A stretch of DNA of 64,000 bases from Bagarius yarrelli (GCA_005784505.1 VCAZ01000102.1:1130481-1194480); one strand, 5' to 3'; shown: positions 1 to 12,150, counted from the first letter of the stretch. Notes: generated from the sequence alone by a model not told the origin. Numbers and translations are program-made.

Positions 1-156
1 ACAGTGAATTGAAGCCCTGAAAATAAACTTGCCCTGAAAATTGTAATTATTTGTATTAATAATAACATTTTCATTAATTCAGTTTTTATTTTTAAAGGGT
101 TTTTAATAAAAGACATTATAAAGAAATTATAAGCAGGCTAATCAGTGATTTTTTGG

Positions 157-182
157 GTGTGTGTGTGTGTGAGAGAGAGAGA
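157..182. repeat. (GT)n(GA)n microsatellite
   Basis: About seven GT units run directly into about six GA units. Simple repeat inside an intron. Confidence 0.9.
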
Positions 183-453
183 CAGGTGTAAAGAACAGCT
201 CTCACAGTCACAGTTCCCATCCATCACAGAGCGGCACAGCTGCAGCCAGTCACCCGCTGATTGATTTATATCAATTTAATGCTCAACACTTAGCATTTCA
301 CCTGAATTTAGCACACTGAGCCCAAAATATCCCGTGTCTCACAGTGACCTTGAATGATGGCAGGAGACAGGAGCACTGGGAATAGTCAAAAGGTTGGACA
401 TATGCAGTGGCTTAACATGGATCAGGAAATCGAAATCCTGTTTTCCTCATCAT

Positions 454-457
<4 letters not shown>

Positions 458-490
<33 letters not shown>
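458..490. repeat. (CA)n microsatellite
   Basis: An uninterrupted CA run of about 16 units in the intron upstream of the first plexin exon in view. Confidence 0.95.
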
Positions 491-492
<2 letters not shown>

Positions 493-2053
493 CCCCAAAT
501 CCTTTGATTTTTTAATACAGTCAAATGTGCTGAGACTTCAAGGTTATTAAGGCCACAATAAGCCAGATAAAGAAGCAAGTATTAGACAGAGGTAAAGAAT
601 CTTTTATTGTAGATAGTAAAAAATCATTTTTGTTTCCAAAAATATTTCTTTTATTGTGTGTGTAAAGGATGTTGATTAGACAAAATAGTCCAGAATAGGA
701 AAAACAGACCGACTTCTGGCTGAACATCTAATAAAGACGACGCACTTAGCTGAAGTCGTCCTCTGATTAGTTAAAGTGTATCGGATTTCCAGGAGACGTG
801 TGTGTCGTGTTGTTTAACGGTGGATCTGATCTAAGAACTAAGCTGTTGTGTTAACATTGATGGCAATAAATTATTTTTTACATTTTTGAGATGTTGGTGA
901 ATGAATAATAATCTTGTTATTGTGGGGTCGTTTCCATGTCCCTAAACATGATGGGCTGCAAAATAAAAAACATCATTGGTTGCTTAACTTATCAGTCAGA
1001 CGTGGACCTTTAAAGGTTATTTAAAGCTGCAAAGGTTCCCAGACCTTCTGGCATCAGTCTGAAGGTCTGGCTAGGCGAGACTAAGGCAACAGTAAACTCC
1101 CACGTAAATATTTTATCTCCTATAAGACTGAAAAGATTAGTTTTATAAATAAGATTTATAAAAAGTATTAATAATACCGATAAAAATTTTTGACATTAAC
1201 AAAGTAAGTGGTTTTATTGTTTTATTGATTAGTTTAAATAGGAAATACTTAATATTTCGACTGGAAGCAAAAGATGAATAATTGATCAAAGCCAACTTAT
1301 TAATTATTAAGACATTTTTTAAAAGCTGAAGATTAATAAATTCATTTTCCTTGTTCGATTTATTATAATAAATAATTGCTGATTAATCTATTAATCGGTG
1401 TAACTATCGTGGATTAAATGACCATCAAAATAAACCCCCTAATTCCTTATACACTATACTGTTCATTTGGATTGTATGTTATATTATTGTTATATTTCTT
1501 GACATTCCACTTTATTATTTATTTGGATTTTTTCATTATTTTAATAAAATACATAAAACCCAATTATTGTCTGTAACTAGGTCTATAAGCAAGTAAAATT
1601 TTACCAATAACCAAAGCATGCATTACCTCAATAGCTGTAAAGATTTTGGGATGGGATAAAGTAAGTCTACTCAATAAAATAAGTAGCCAATGCATACAGT
1701 GAGCCAATAGCTGTCAGGATTTCAGGACAGGTTGAGTTCTAGAGCAATCGGTTCGATCTAAAATAAATGAGCTTTAGGTGAGAAATGCAAATATCTTGTG
1801 GGTGTTGAAAATCTGACAGGATTATCTACCATGGCAACAAATGGTCATAGCACAGAAGATTATGGCTGTCACATACTCTTAAAATGGTATATAAATGTGT
1901 TTGAACATATACAATTTGACCTTCACGGCAAGTAAATTTACATCCAAACCTCTGCAGCGTATACAGGGTTCTACTGGACCGAACACAGCTCCTTTCATAA
2001 AGTGGTGTCAGCATAATATTTTAAAAGGATCCACATTGTAAAGCCTGGAGTCT

Positions 2054-2438
2054 GGGGCAGCATGGTGGCTTAGCGGTTAGCATTGTTGCCTCACAGTAAG
2101 AAGGTCCCAGGTTTGTATCCCCTGCAGGGATGTGGAGTTTGCATGTTCTTACTGTGCTTGTGTGGGTTTGATCTGGGTACTCTGGTTTTCTCCGACAGTC
2201 TAAAAAACATGTACCCAAAGTTGATTGGTGATTCTAAATTGCCCAGAAAAGACAGTGTAAGTGTGTGTGGTTGTTTGTCTTTATGTGGACCTGTGATAGA
2301 CTGGCGACCTGTCCAGGGTGCAACCCCTGTCTTTAACCCAATGACAGCTGGGATAGACTCCAGCAGATCCCAGTGACTCCGATAAAGAATTAGCGGCTAT
2401 AGACATGGATGGATGGATGGATGGATGGATGGATGGAT
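2054..2438 (+). mobile_element. GATG-tailed tRNA-like SINE, near full length
   Basis: It starts with a tRNA-like head (CATGGTGGCTTAGCGGTTAGC, then CCCAGGTTTGTATCCC as a decayed B box), continues with the body common in fish (GTGGAGTTTGCATGTTCT, ATAGACTGGCGACCTGTCCAG) and ends in about eight ATGG units. Other, mostly partial, members of the family in this window lie at 19495, 28040, 43021 and 56800, all on the minus strand. It ends about 140 bases before the plexin exon. Confidence 0.8.
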
Positions 2439-2575
2439 AAAATGACTCTGTATGAGACACAGAAAAACAGAAAAAAACAGCCGCTTCTGATACCAACTTG
2501 CTTGACATCTGGGAATGAAAATATGTTTTGTTCTGTTTCGTCTCCATGAGCTTTAAACTGTGTTCCTTTCTATAG

Positions 2576-2766
2576 ACTCGTCATTTCGCTACACCGGAAG
2601 TCCGGACAGCCTTCGCTCACGGGCTCCGATGATCACTCCAGACCTGGAAAGCGGAGTAAAAGTGTGGCACTTGGTCAAAAACCATGAACACGGAGACCAG
2701 AAGGAGGGCGACCGTGGCAGCAAGATGGTGTCTGAGATCTACCTTACTCGCCTGCTAGCTACGAAG
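2576..2766 (+). CDS. plxna2: Plexin A2, coding exon A (GAP domain)
   Basis: The exon encodes (D)SSFRYTGSPDSLRSRAPM... through YLTRLLATK and lies between an AG acceptor (TATAG) and the donor AAG|GTAACA. It enters with two bases completing an Asp codon and leaves in phase 0, 63 whole codons. The sequence is almost identical to what I know of vertebrate plexin A2, including ESGVKVWHLVKNH and DQKEGDRGSKMVSEIY. It covers the stretch just after the Rho-GTPase-binding domain, where the second half of the split cytoplasmic Ras/Rap GAP domain begins. Plexin A2 is a semaphorin receptor subunit at the plasma membrane, acting with neuropilins in axon guidance. Confidence 0.95.
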
Positions 2767-2855
2767 GTAACACTGGTTAAATCCCTTACTGTAATATTTC
2801 ATGTCAATATTGTTTGAAGAGTTGTGTTTACTTAAATCTCTCTGTAATAATCTAG

Positions 2856-3025
2856 GGTACACTGCAGAAGTTTGTGGACGATCTGTTCGAGACATTGTTT
2901 AGCACCGTTCACAGAGGCAGCGCTTTGCCTTTAGCTATCAAATATATGTTTGACTTCCTGGACGAGCAGGCTGACAAGCACGGCATCCATGACATGGACG
3001 TTCGACACACTTGGAAAAGTAACTG
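2856..3025 (+). CDS. plxna2: Plexin A2, coding exon B (GAP domain)
   Basis: The exon follows an 89-base intron and is bounded by TCTAG and the donor TG|GTAAAG. It encodes GTLQKFVDDLFETLFSTVHR... to DVRHTWKSN plus two bases of a Cys codon completed in the next exon (56 codons + 2). FVDDLFETLFS and LPLAIKYMFDFLDEQAD are core helices of the plexin GAP fold. No stop or frameshift is present, so purifying selection is evident. Confidence 0.95.
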
Positions 3026-3146
3026 GTAAAGCATTTTCATCAGTCATAATCGAAATGCTAATCATTCAGACTTCCGGAAGTGATTTTGTGACTATTTTTA
3101 GCTGAGATCTTGTTTGTGTGTGTGTGTGTTTTTTAAACCCTTTTAG

Positions 3147-3359
3147 CCTTCCACTGCGATTCTGGGTGAACGTCATTAAAAACCCTCAGTTTGTGTTCGA
3201 CATTCACAAGAGCAGCATTACAGATGCGTGTTTATCCGTGGTGGCCCAGACCTTCATGGACTCTTGTTCCACCTCAGAACACAGGCTGGGGAAAGACTCT
3301 CCTTCCAACAAACTGCTCTACGCTAAAGACATTCCCAACTACAAGAACTGGGTGGAAAG
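3147..3359 (+). CDS. plxna2: Plexin A2, coding exon C (GAP arginine)
   Basis: Acceptor TTTTAG, donor AG|GTGAGA; one base completes the Cys codon, 70 codons follow, and two bases of an Arg codon remain. It begins C-LPLRFWVNVIKNP. Counting back from the stop, the Arg of LPLR is 149 residues from the C terminus, which corresponds to position 1746 in a 1894-residue plexin A2; as I recall, this is one of the conserved GAP arginines of plexins. Downstream come the SITDACLSVVAQTFMDSC and HRLGKDSPSNKLLYAKDIP segments typical of class A plexins. Confidence 0.95.
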
Positions 3360-3669
3360 GTGAGATGTTCAGAACCGATTATCTTTTGTAAGCTATGTTA
3401 CATTATAAAGTTCTATTTTGTAGTGGTTTTAACAGATGTGGAAAGAAAAACTATGGAACGGGAAACAGGATCTAGTTAAATTATTAATAATTGTATATAA
3501 AGTGTATATGGAATTTATAGTTGGAGATTTAAATATCATGTCCAATAAACTGCTGGATTAATATATAACACAATGGAAATCCTATCAGGATAATGAAAGT
3601 CACTCTGATTGGTTAGGTTTCTACTAGATTTTTTAGAAGACCTGTGTCGTGTTTTATGATACGTGTATT

Positions 3670-4180
3670 AGTACTAGGGATGTTTATTGGCAAAGGACAT
3701 CATGATACGATACATATACATATCACGTTACATGGGTCATGATATGATACATCACAATATATTGCAATACAAGACATATATTACAATATATTTAAAAAAT
3801 TTAATGTAACTCATATACCTAAAAATAGAACAAATACAAAGCCGGAGACTCTGGAATGCTTGCTTTTAAGACAATATTAACGTAAACGTCAATTAGTTGA
3901 TTGAAGTGGGTTCAATTCCCAGCTCAACTAAGCTACCACTGCTGGGCCCCTGAGCAAGGCCCATAACCCCTAATTGCTTAGTTGTATAAATGAGATAAAT
4001 GTAAGTCGCTCTAAATAAGGGCGTCCACCAAATGCTGTAAATGTCAATATAAAACGTTCTTTTAATATATATATATATAGATGCTCGTTCTTTATATATA
4101 TAGATACTAGAGGTTAGAATATCGATACACTATCAGAAAAATATCATGATATATAGCTGTATCGATTTTTTTACCCAGCT
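3670..4180. repeat. Decayed DNA element rich in GATA-like palindromes
   Basis: The flanks of a SINE carry matching words (CATCATGATACGATACATA near 3695 and its rough complement TATCATGATATATAGCTG near 4143), with ATCGATA motifs. This looks like the two halves of a small inverted-repeat DNA transposon split by the SINE at 3904. Termini and target duplication are not clear, so the family is not assigned. Confidence 0.35.
3904..4054 (+). mobile_element. tRNA-derived SINE with L2-type tail (5' truncated)
   Basis: It has the B-box region GGGTTCAATTCCC, the body word CCACTGCTGGGCCCCTGAGC, and the tail GTAAGTCGCTCTAAATAAGGGCGTC...CAAATGCTGTAAATG. The first tens of bases including the A box are missing or decayed. 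Confidence 0.75.
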
Positions 4181-4500
4181 CTTATCAAAACAGTAAATAT
4201 GTTACTTTTCTTATACTATTTCTAACTTAAAGAACGCAACAAAGTCAATTGGGATTTGGCTCGTCATTGCCTGTATAAATGACCCAGAACAAATGTAACC
4301 GTGACTGGTTGCTTAACATCTCAGTCACTCACCCTGTTTGCCAACATAAGCTGCTAAAGAGTCAAGATCTTCTGCCATCCTTGCTAAATGCGGTTAGCAT
4401 ATAATGTGGATACTGTAAACGGGTCTGGAATTGAGTTTAGCACAGGAGGTGACAGTATATGAAATCCAGGTCTGCTGATTGTTGCCGTGTATATTTTTAG

Positions 4501-4651
4501 ATACTACGCTGATATAAGTCGACTGCCAGTGATCAGCGACCAGGACATGAACGCGTACTTGGCTGAGCAGGCACGGCTTCACTCCCATGAGTTTAACATG
4601 CTGAGTGCTCTGAATGAGATCTACTCTTACGTCAGCAAGTACAGCGAAGAG
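4501..4651 (+). CDS. plxna2: Plexin A2, coding exon D (C-terminal helices)
   Basis: The exon starts right after ATTTTTAG and ends at GAG|GTGAGC (one base plus 50 codons, phase 0 at the end). It encodes (R)YYADISRLPVISDQDMNAY... EFNMLSALNEIYSYVSKYSEE. SDQDMNAYLAEQ is shared by several class A plexins; the YADI, EFNMLSALNEIYSYVSKYSEE combination points to A2 rather than A1, A3 or A4. The preceding 1.1-kb intron holds a SINE and a decayed DNA element; the donor is followed within a dozen bases by a CA repeat. Confidence 0.95.
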
Positions 4652-4662
4652 GTGAGCTACAG

Positions 4663-4686
4663 CACACACACACACACACACACACA
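4663..4686. repeat. (CA)n microsatellite at a donor site
   Basis: Twelve CA units begin about 11 bases after the exon D donor. Confidence 0.95.
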
Positions 4687-4899
4687 AAACACTGGAGAAA
4701 AGCAAACAGGCTCTATGAATAGGCCTTTGATAAGAAAGATTACGTACAGCCAAATCAGAGTCTCCTGCACAGAATGCTGCACTCGATGTAAATTAACTTC
4801 ACACGGTGTTGAAAGGTATCATAACAGGACATGACATGGATTTGAATCGGTCTGAATTACTTGTAAAAATCTCTCACAAGAGTCTCACAAGTCCTTTGG

Positions 4900-5023
4900 G
4901 GAACCCTAAAACCCACTGAATCCTTGGACTCTCATTAATCTCACACACTCCCATCGCTCAGATCAGGCTGTATGTATGTATGTATAGACAGACAAACAGA
5001 CACAGACAGACAGACAGACAGAC

Positions 5024-5091
<68 letters not shown>

Positions 5092-6602
5092 GGATGGATG
5101 GATGGATGGATGGATGGATGGATGGATGGATGGATGGATGGATGTGTGGGTTCACCAAATCCTTGAACTCATAAACTCTGTCCAGTCTGCTAAATCTTAT
5201 GGTTTAGATGAATCAGATGAATCATTAGCCACAATTTTGACTCTTTTGTTTCTGATCTGCTGAATGAATTTTCAGTTTGTATTTATCTGTTATTGTTCTC
5301 AACAATAACTCAGGAAGAGAAGGATGCGTAAATCCCGAGTCATATAAAGGTTCGGCTTATGTAACCCTGATGAATCCGGATACTTCTTTTTTTACTCCGT
5401 TTTCAGTGTTCTGTACTGTATATGAGTAATCATCCTACGCATGATGCAAACTTTATGAATTGCCAGAGATAAAGCTATTATACCAAGGCATGGCTGTGCA
5501 AATGCAATTAGGAGTATATCAGATCTGCTTACGGTGTGAAAAAAAGATTTAAAAAATCAAACGCAATAACATTGCTACAAGCTTAGAGGCAATATCTCTA
5601 GATGAAATAATAGTGGCAAATTTGTCCATTTGTATTGATTTTTTTTTTATGAGTAAAAATCATGTAGTATAACGTCTAAGCTAGAAAACACATCCATGCA
5701 GTAGCAACCAGGTTTATGTGACAGATAACGTTTTATTGACGTTCGTTGGCGTTTTATTCATCTCCTTTCACCACACCTGTAGTTCTGAACCGCTCAGTTA
5801 ATTCCATAAATGAGTATTTACACTGTAGGTCTTGATGCCTAATTCCAATTTTGTGACTATAACCGCTTTTTTTTGCTGAACCGCTTATATTATTATTACT
5901 TTTAAAACTGACCCCTATCTGATATCTGCATTTACACTATACACAACAAAACAACCCAAAGTAGACGTCCTGACCATAAAAGGAAGTAAAAACGGTGCGA
6001 TAATCAATAAACGTAATAGACAAAATGATTATTCAGTGTGTTGCGTCCGCATCAGATTTAAAAGTCGGCGAAACAACGCTCTCTTTAGGTGGAGAACCTC
6101 TTTACCCATTGATTGTTAAAACTGCCTCTGATCTGGCTCTCGAACATTTGATACAGTGAACAAAATTAATAAATATCAAAATACACAGTTGTGCTAAGTT
6201 ATTATATTTTACTATATTTTACAAATTCTTGAACTCATAAACTCTCACACTCCGAGGCGCTTGGATCCGGCTGTATCCCTACGCACTACGAGTGTCCAGT
6301 CCGCTAAATCTTATGAATCAGATGAATCATTAGCCACAATTTTGATTCTTTTTCCATAAATTTGTGACTATAACCGATTTATTTTTTTTTTGGACAACCC
6401 GCTTACATTATTATTACTTTTGAAACTGACCCCTATCCGATATCTGCATTTACACTATACACATCAAAACAACGCTTTCTTTAGGCGGAGAACCCATTGA
6501 TTGTTAAAACTGCCTCTTATCTGGGTCTCGAACAGTTGTTACAGTGAACAAAATGATTAAATATCAAAATACACAGTTTTGCTAAGTTATAAAATTTTGC
6601 TA
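4900..6602. repeat. Local direct duplication in the last plxna2 intron
   Basis: Blocks from 4916-6200 recur in the same order at 6228-6602: CTTGAACTCATAAACTC (5163 and 6231), GAATCAGATGAATCATTAGCC (5210 and 6313), the CTGACCCCTATC-GATATCTGCATTTACACTATACAC block (5910 and 6428), and ATTGATTGTTAAAACTGCCTC (6108 and 6487). The second copy is shorter, having lost the microsatellite and other stretches. Confidence 0.75.
4969..5144. repeat. Compound tetranucleotide microsatellite
   Basis: Consecutive blocks of TGTA, CAGA, GATA and GGAT units, each changing by one base from the previous block. Open frames here (strings of IYLS or IHPS on the minus strand) are artefacts of the repeat. Confidence 0.95.
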
Positions 6603-6871
6603 ATGGTGTCCACCTGAGTTGACGTCAGACACCAGCGTCGCTTATTCAATGACGCTCGACTCGCATTCACAGGTCAAAATTCGATCTGTCTGCTTACACA
6701 GCAGACGCTAATGCACGTAACCAATTCATATCCCACTTATTACCACAAACGAATGAGACCTGAATTCCATCTGAAAACATCAGAATCCATGTGTTTCACT
6801 GTAAGAAGTAATATCCGATCTGTGCCACATTGGAGGAAAAAAAACTTGATACGTGCAGTGTAAATGCAGCC
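5814..6871. mobile_element. MITE-like element with TTTACACTG termini (probable)
   Basis: The left end TATTTACACTGTAGGTCTTGATG near 5816 and the right end, read on the opposite strand, GCATTTACACTGCACGTATC near 6870, form imperfect terminal inverted repeats. Similar TTTACACTG-ended repeats are common in fish. The interior is partly the duplicated material described for 4900-6602, so the true element may be one of two shorter copies. Confidence 0.45.
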
Positions 6872-7183
6872 TTAGATTCAGTGTGTTATGGTGAGAAAGG
6901 TAAAGGAAATGCAGTAATATAACTAGCAGCGTGTACAGGCCTACAGGATTTATTGCGAGATTTTTCAGTACCGGCTCACTTACAGGCATCATTAGACACC
7001 GCCTATCGGTGTACGCCAGACATATGCACAACAATGCGATGTTCTTTACTTAAAGCCTGTATCTTGGGTTTGCGATAAGGCAGGGCCTATTAATCCCATT
7101 GTTCAGTGTGTACTTGAGTAACGTGGGCTATAAAGACATCTCTCCTAATTTAGTTGCACAGCTGACAGAGACGGTGGCTCAGA

Positions 7184-7234
7184 GAGAGAGAGAGCGAGAG
7201 AAAGAGAGAAAGAGAGAAGGAGCGAGAGAGAGAG
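7184..7234. repeat. (GA)n-rich tract
   Basis: Purine-only GAGA/GAAA run in the last intron of plxna2. Confidence 0.9.
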
Positions 7235-7561
7235 GAAGACTGTCAATCATCTCTAATCGCGACATACTCGTCTCCCTTAGGGGGAAAAATACAGCTTTTT
7301 AAAATAGGGAAATGAGACTAGGAGAGATTTCCTTGAAGTCTCTGGAGAAAATCAGACTGACACCTTTTTCTTTTAATGTCATATTAATGCATTAAAGTAT
7401 CAGACAGTTCATCAGACAGGGTCCAGAGTCTGACACCTCAGCGTTTTTCTCGTCATGGCCTACATATATTTGACAGTGCTCTGGTGAAAACATTTTTATT
7501 AAAGTGTTCGGACTACAGTACAGGGCTTAGGGAGTGTATTGGGATATGAATATGAAAAATA

Positions 7562-7664
7562 TGAGGTGGGGCCCCAAACATACTATTACATTACTGCTAG
7601 TAGTCTCACTACTAATAAAACCGAGCTCTGGGGGGCCCCTTAAGTGCATGGACCTTTAGAATCG
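7562..7664. mobile_element. Internal fragment of a hAT-like MITE
   Basis: The words GGGGCCCCAAACATACTA, CATTACTGCTAGTA, CTACTAATAAAAC and TGGGGGGCCCC recur in the complete copies at 41779 and 55648. The CAGGGG termini are missing here. Confidence 0.6.
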
Positions 7665-8075
7665 TTCTGTCTTACCCCCTCTTATGAGTGCCTCTGTACA
7701 TAGATATGTAATATATCTTATAAAAGAGGACAGCTTTTTCCCCAGGCTGTCATCCTGCACTTATGCACTAATACAGCACACAGCATCCCTCCCCCACCCC
7801 TTTAGCCACAAACACCTACCCAGTGCCGTTACATATCACAGGTATACTGTAGCGCATTAATAACTATTCTCACACCACTGTATAAACTGTGCATACTGTA
7901 CTGTGTATACCGTAAAATAATGCTTCAGATTATATACTTAGATTGTACAGACTGACTATTTATTTTATAACCTGATATTTACATACATACATATTACATA
8001 TTTCACTGCAATGTCTGAGTTGCACTCAGGAGTTTTACTCACCAGATTTAAGATGTATAGCAAGGGTTAGAGAGA

Positions 8076-8124
8076 TGGATGGACAGACAGACAGACAGAC
8101 AGACAAGTAGGTAGGTAGATAGAC

Positions 8125-8186
<62 letters not shown>

Positions 8187-8357
8187 GTATATAGGTATTA
8201 GGGGTATAGATGATAGATAGATAGATAGAGAGTAGCTGATGATGATCGATAGATAGATTGGCAGAGAGGTAGTAGAGATAGATAGATCCGAAGAAGATAG
8301 ATAGACAGACAGACAGATGGATGGATGGATGGATGGATGGATGGATAGATAGATGGA
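8076..8357. repeat. Compound tetranucleotide microsatellite
   Basis: GGAC/AGAC/GATA/GGAT blocks, partly decayed in the middle (8190-8290). It lies about 210 bases upstream of the last plexin exon. Long minus-strand open frames with YLSI repeats are artefacts. Confidence 0.95.
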
Positions 8358-8570
8358 TGGCTGGATAAGCCATAAATCACACAGGCTGAATATTTTCTCC
8401 TCATAAAGATTTTCTTTGACCGACACTGGCTGCTTTGCTAGACTGTTGTTTAATATCAAATTTCTATTTTTAGCTCGGTAATTAAGTGCTTTTTGATCAT
8501 ATAATTAGACTCTCTGGCATCAGCTGAGACGTGTGCTACATGCTAATGAGGGGCTGATTTGTGTCTTCAG

Positions 8571-8666
8571 ATCACCGCAGCATTGGAGCAGGACGAGCAG
8601 GCTAGGAAACAGAGGCTGGCCTACAAGGTGGATCAGCTGATTGCTGCTATGTCGCTGGAGAGTTGA
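8571..8666 (+). CDS. plxna2: Plexin A2, last coding exon and stop
   Basis: Acceptor GTGTCTTCAG, then ITAALEQDEQARKQRLAYKV... ending MSLES and TGA at 8664-8666 (31 residues plus stop). ALEQDEQAR and LAYKV-QLI-AMS-ES match the plexin A2 C terminus as I know it (A1 and A4 differ here), which settles the paralogue. The 3.9-kb preceding intron is rich in repeats and contains a local duplication. With the four exons upstream this gives 273 residues of an approximately 1890-residue protein. Confidence 0.95.
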   Translation: MTAALEQDEQARKQRLAYKVDQLIAAMSLES

Positions 8667-9728
8667 GGAACCCACGGATAGAGGAAATGGAACACAAACA
8701 GTCTGTGCCATGAATCCTTTATCCAACGCCTGATCCTGCAACTCGACTGGAAACGGGATCCAGCTGACTGAGGATTTACTGATATTTTATAGGGTGTTTC
8801 TTTGAAAAGGGTGAAAACAGTTACCTCCACAAATCAATCTGCACGTCCGTCTTTTTTTTTTTTTTGCCTTCCAGTGTGTCTGAGGAGTCGAGTCAAGATT
8901 TCAGATTGCTTCAAACGATATTCTGGACCCAGCAGCGTTTAGTAGCATCCTGCATGTTTGTTTTTGTATTTGTTTTGTCATTGTTGGTTTTATACCCATG
9001 ACTGGCACATGTGATGAGACTGCAGCTACAATACCTCTTTGTAAATGTCATTTTTTTTTTCCTCTAGTGGCATCAGAAAAAAAAAAAAAAAAAAAACAAA
9101 AAAAAAAAAAAAAAACAAAAAAATTTGATATTGTATGACTCGATTGAAATCCAGCCAATGGGTTCTTCTTCTTCCAAATTTTTATTTTTATACGATGATT
9201 GTTTTTATTTAATTTATTCCGTCGAGCTCGTACCTCCCGAAAGGTACAGGCTTCTGACATTCATATTCCTCTTCAGCCTCTGACTCGAGTCTTATTACGA
9301 GTCAGAGGCTGCGTTCGCGTATATGGTATCCTACAGAGAACTTACAGAACTTCCTAGGACTCCTGAGCGAGCAGCTGTATGTTTTTAAAAAACTTCTCAA
9401 ACTCCCGGGGTTCAAGAGGTCAAAGTTCGACCAGCTCGCACATTTTCCAAGACTGCACTTTACCTAAGGAAAATGTCTCCGACACCGACCGCGCCCGATC
9501 GATTCCCTTCGTGACCTCCGCCTCGCCGTCCTTTTTTCAACATGTAAGCCTTCGTGAACGTGCAAATGTTCCTCGATCTTGTCTGGTTGTTTGTTTGTTA
9601 TTTAAAAAAAAAAAAAACAAGGTCAGTTTTAGCTGACTTCTATGGCCAAATGGCCAAAAGGGGGCATCTGATGTGCCGTGTCAACCTCTTCAGTTTTGCC
9701 TATATATGCTGTAGGACTGATTAGCATA

Positions 9729-9734
9729 AATAAA
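9729..9734 (+). terminator. plxna2: Possible proximal polyadenylation signal
   Basis: AATAAA within GCATAAATAAATGAG about 1.06 kb after the stop, followed by a T-rich run about 10 bases on. A shorter transcript form is possible; one hexamer alone is weak evidence. Confidence 0.3.
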
Positions 9735-10267
9735 TGAGATGTTTTTTTGTTTTTTTTTAATGAGCCAGCAGCAATGAGAGCCCTTTCGGTCAGCTGGTAG
9801 ATGGTGGACTAAGACCCCGCGAAAGGATTAGCACTGAATTGAGGCAGTATTACTTATTACCTATGGTCCGATGTATGTGTATTTTTGCATGCATTATAGA
9901 GTACCTCATAAACAAAAGAATAATGTCTTCGTTCCCATATGTTCATGTTTGAAGTGCCAAGGGTTTTTACTTGAGTGGTGCGTGTACTGTACGTGAGTGG
10001 CTGGCTCAGAGGCGAACCGAGGAGAGAGAGAGGAGAGAGAGAGTGTGTCCCATAACGCTATCCTTACATTTTACATTACAAGTCTTGTTTATCAACGTTA
10101 GAAACGGTTAATGCTTTATCGAAGGAATCGATTCCTAATTAAAAAGAATCATAAAAAGACAAAATTCCTCATCTGACCCCAAGAATCCGTATGAAAAGAT
10201 ATCGAGTTTCTTCTTCTCCTCCTTCTCCTCTTCCTCATGCTAGTTGAAATGATAAAAACTGGAATTG

Positions 10268-10272
10268 TGGGT

Positions 10273-10303
<31 letters not shown>

Positions 10304-10454
10304 GTGTGTTTTTCCTCCCCTTTTGGCATCATGAAAGATGTCAGCAACATGCATGGACGAAATCTGACATAGCTTTAATTTATAATGCATGATTCTAGGT
10401 AGAGCTGTGTTTGAAGACCGGAACGATGGACAACTTCAACTGTGACAGGCAGTG

Positions 10455-10485
<31 letters not shown>

Positions 10486-10501
10486 TTGTGTGTGTGTGTA
10501 T
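10268..10501. repeat. Two (GT)n microsatellites
   Basis: GT runs at about 10268-10310 and 10451-10500 (the latter broken by TTTG units), separated by unique sequence. Confidence 0.9.
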
Positions 10502-10801
10502 GAGACTTATTTGCATAGCGCAAACCTGTGGCCAGAATCGGTGTCATTTCCTTTTTCCAACTGAGTAAAAATGAAGCGATTAATCGAACCGGTGAATCCC
10601 GGCACTCTGAATTGACACGTTAAAACCTATGAAGGCCACTTTCTGTTAAGTCTGTTAATTTTTTTTTTTTTTAACCAAATCCATTTAGTGTGAGAGGTAA
10701 ACAAAATACCTGAGACTGATAAAAAAAGGAGAATCAGATGAAAAAGAAGAAAGGTTGAAAGAGCATCGACGCCGTGCATTGCTTTATTGCTAAGCCATAT
10801 T

Positions 10802-10865
10802 TAACCGAGTGTAAGAGAAAGACAGAGACAGACAGAGAGAGAAACACAGAGACGGAGAGAGAAAG

Positions 10866-10944
<79 letters not shown>

Positions 10945-11037
10945 AAATTATTAAGACAGAGAGAGTGAGGGTCAGACATAGATAGATAGGGAGAAAAAAA
11001 GGCAGGCAGAGAGACAGACAGACAGACAGAGAGAGAG

Positions 11038-11097
<60 letters not shown>

Positions 11098-11245
11098 GCT
11101 AGGCATAGACATACATTGAAAGACAGATAGACAGAGCGTGAGACAGGTTAATATGGAGAAAGAAAGAGATAGAAACCGAGAGATAGAAGGAGATAGAGTG
11201 ACAGAAAGATAGATAGATAGACAGAAAGAGATAGGGCGAGGGAGA
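10802..11245. repeat. Long GATA/CAGA/GAGA compound microsatellite
   Basis: Two pure GATA arrays (about 10866-10944 and 11039-11096) lie in a purine-rich GAGA/CAGA field. If the long plxna2 3' UTR is real, the mRNA contains this tract. Confidence 0.95.
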
Positions 11246-12150
11246 GAGAAAGAGGGGATGAATAAAAAGATCAGGGCTTTACTTTCAGCTTTGAAGCATG
11301 GCTTTGATCTCAGCTAGTCATGTGCACATAAAAAAAAAAAGTTTACATGAAACACACGTCAAAACGGGGAGGAGGAATAATAAAAAGTGACACCGAATGA
11401 ATTCGTCAAACTCCGGCACGTCAGAATCACTGCAGGAAAAAGCTGTTTGTATATAGACAAATATCGGCGTTAAAATGCTCAAGCATGTGAATTTCCTTTA
11501 GAAACAACACCTCACACACGCACACACACACACACACACGGAATTAAGATGTCATATTCCAGTCACGTCAGGTGATCCAGAAGCCAAACTCGCTTCACTC
11601 TATCAACATGTCTTCCTAATTTTTGTTATTTGCCACACAGACAAGCTCATTCCAGCTCCAGCCGTCTTTCCCAGATCTCACACACAGTTACAGTAGCTCC
11701 TCCCATTCTCTGCAGGCGGAACGGTAATGTTGATAAAAAACACAGAAGAATAACACACACAAACACACACGAACACATCACAAAGCTGAAAAACCTCTAG
11801 ACCAAAATGTTCAACATCAAATGTAACTTTGAACTTTCTATTGGTGGCCAGTTACCGTTAATGAGAGCAGTGGTAATGATAGTGATGAGACTGTCTGGCT
11901 TCAACATGTGATAAAGATCCCTAATAAAAAATGCGGAATAAAATAAAAGGTTTTAGTAAAACAGTCCCTCCAGGATGTCACTTTTAATAAAAATAGTCGC
12001 AAGCACAGAACCCTAACCAGTAAAAATGCTTAACAGATTTATGTACTGAGAACGCATTTCAAATGTTCTTTTTTGGTTTGGGGAACGTTATTGTATATAA
12101 ATATATCAAATTAGTGAAACGTTATTTTATGGTTCTAAGATTATCTTTTG

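Larger units (their letters stand above)
1..2575 (+). other. plxna2: plxna2 intron (3' part)
   Basis: AT-rich non-coding DNA ending in a pyrimidine-rich acceptor (CCTTTCTATAG) before the exon at 2576. The preceding exon of plexin A2, which should end near a ...SRY segment, was not found here, so the intron begins upstream of the window. It holds a GT/GA tract, a CA tract, a self-complementary stretch around 1050-1075 (AGACCTTCTGG...), and a GATG-tailed SINE just upstream of the exon. The remainder shows nothing I recognise. Confidence 0.7.

Noticed and set aside
8035..8459. Minus-strand frames with IYLS/IHPS repeats (also at 4958, 10734, 40042)
   Set aside because: Products of GATA and GGAT microsatellites.
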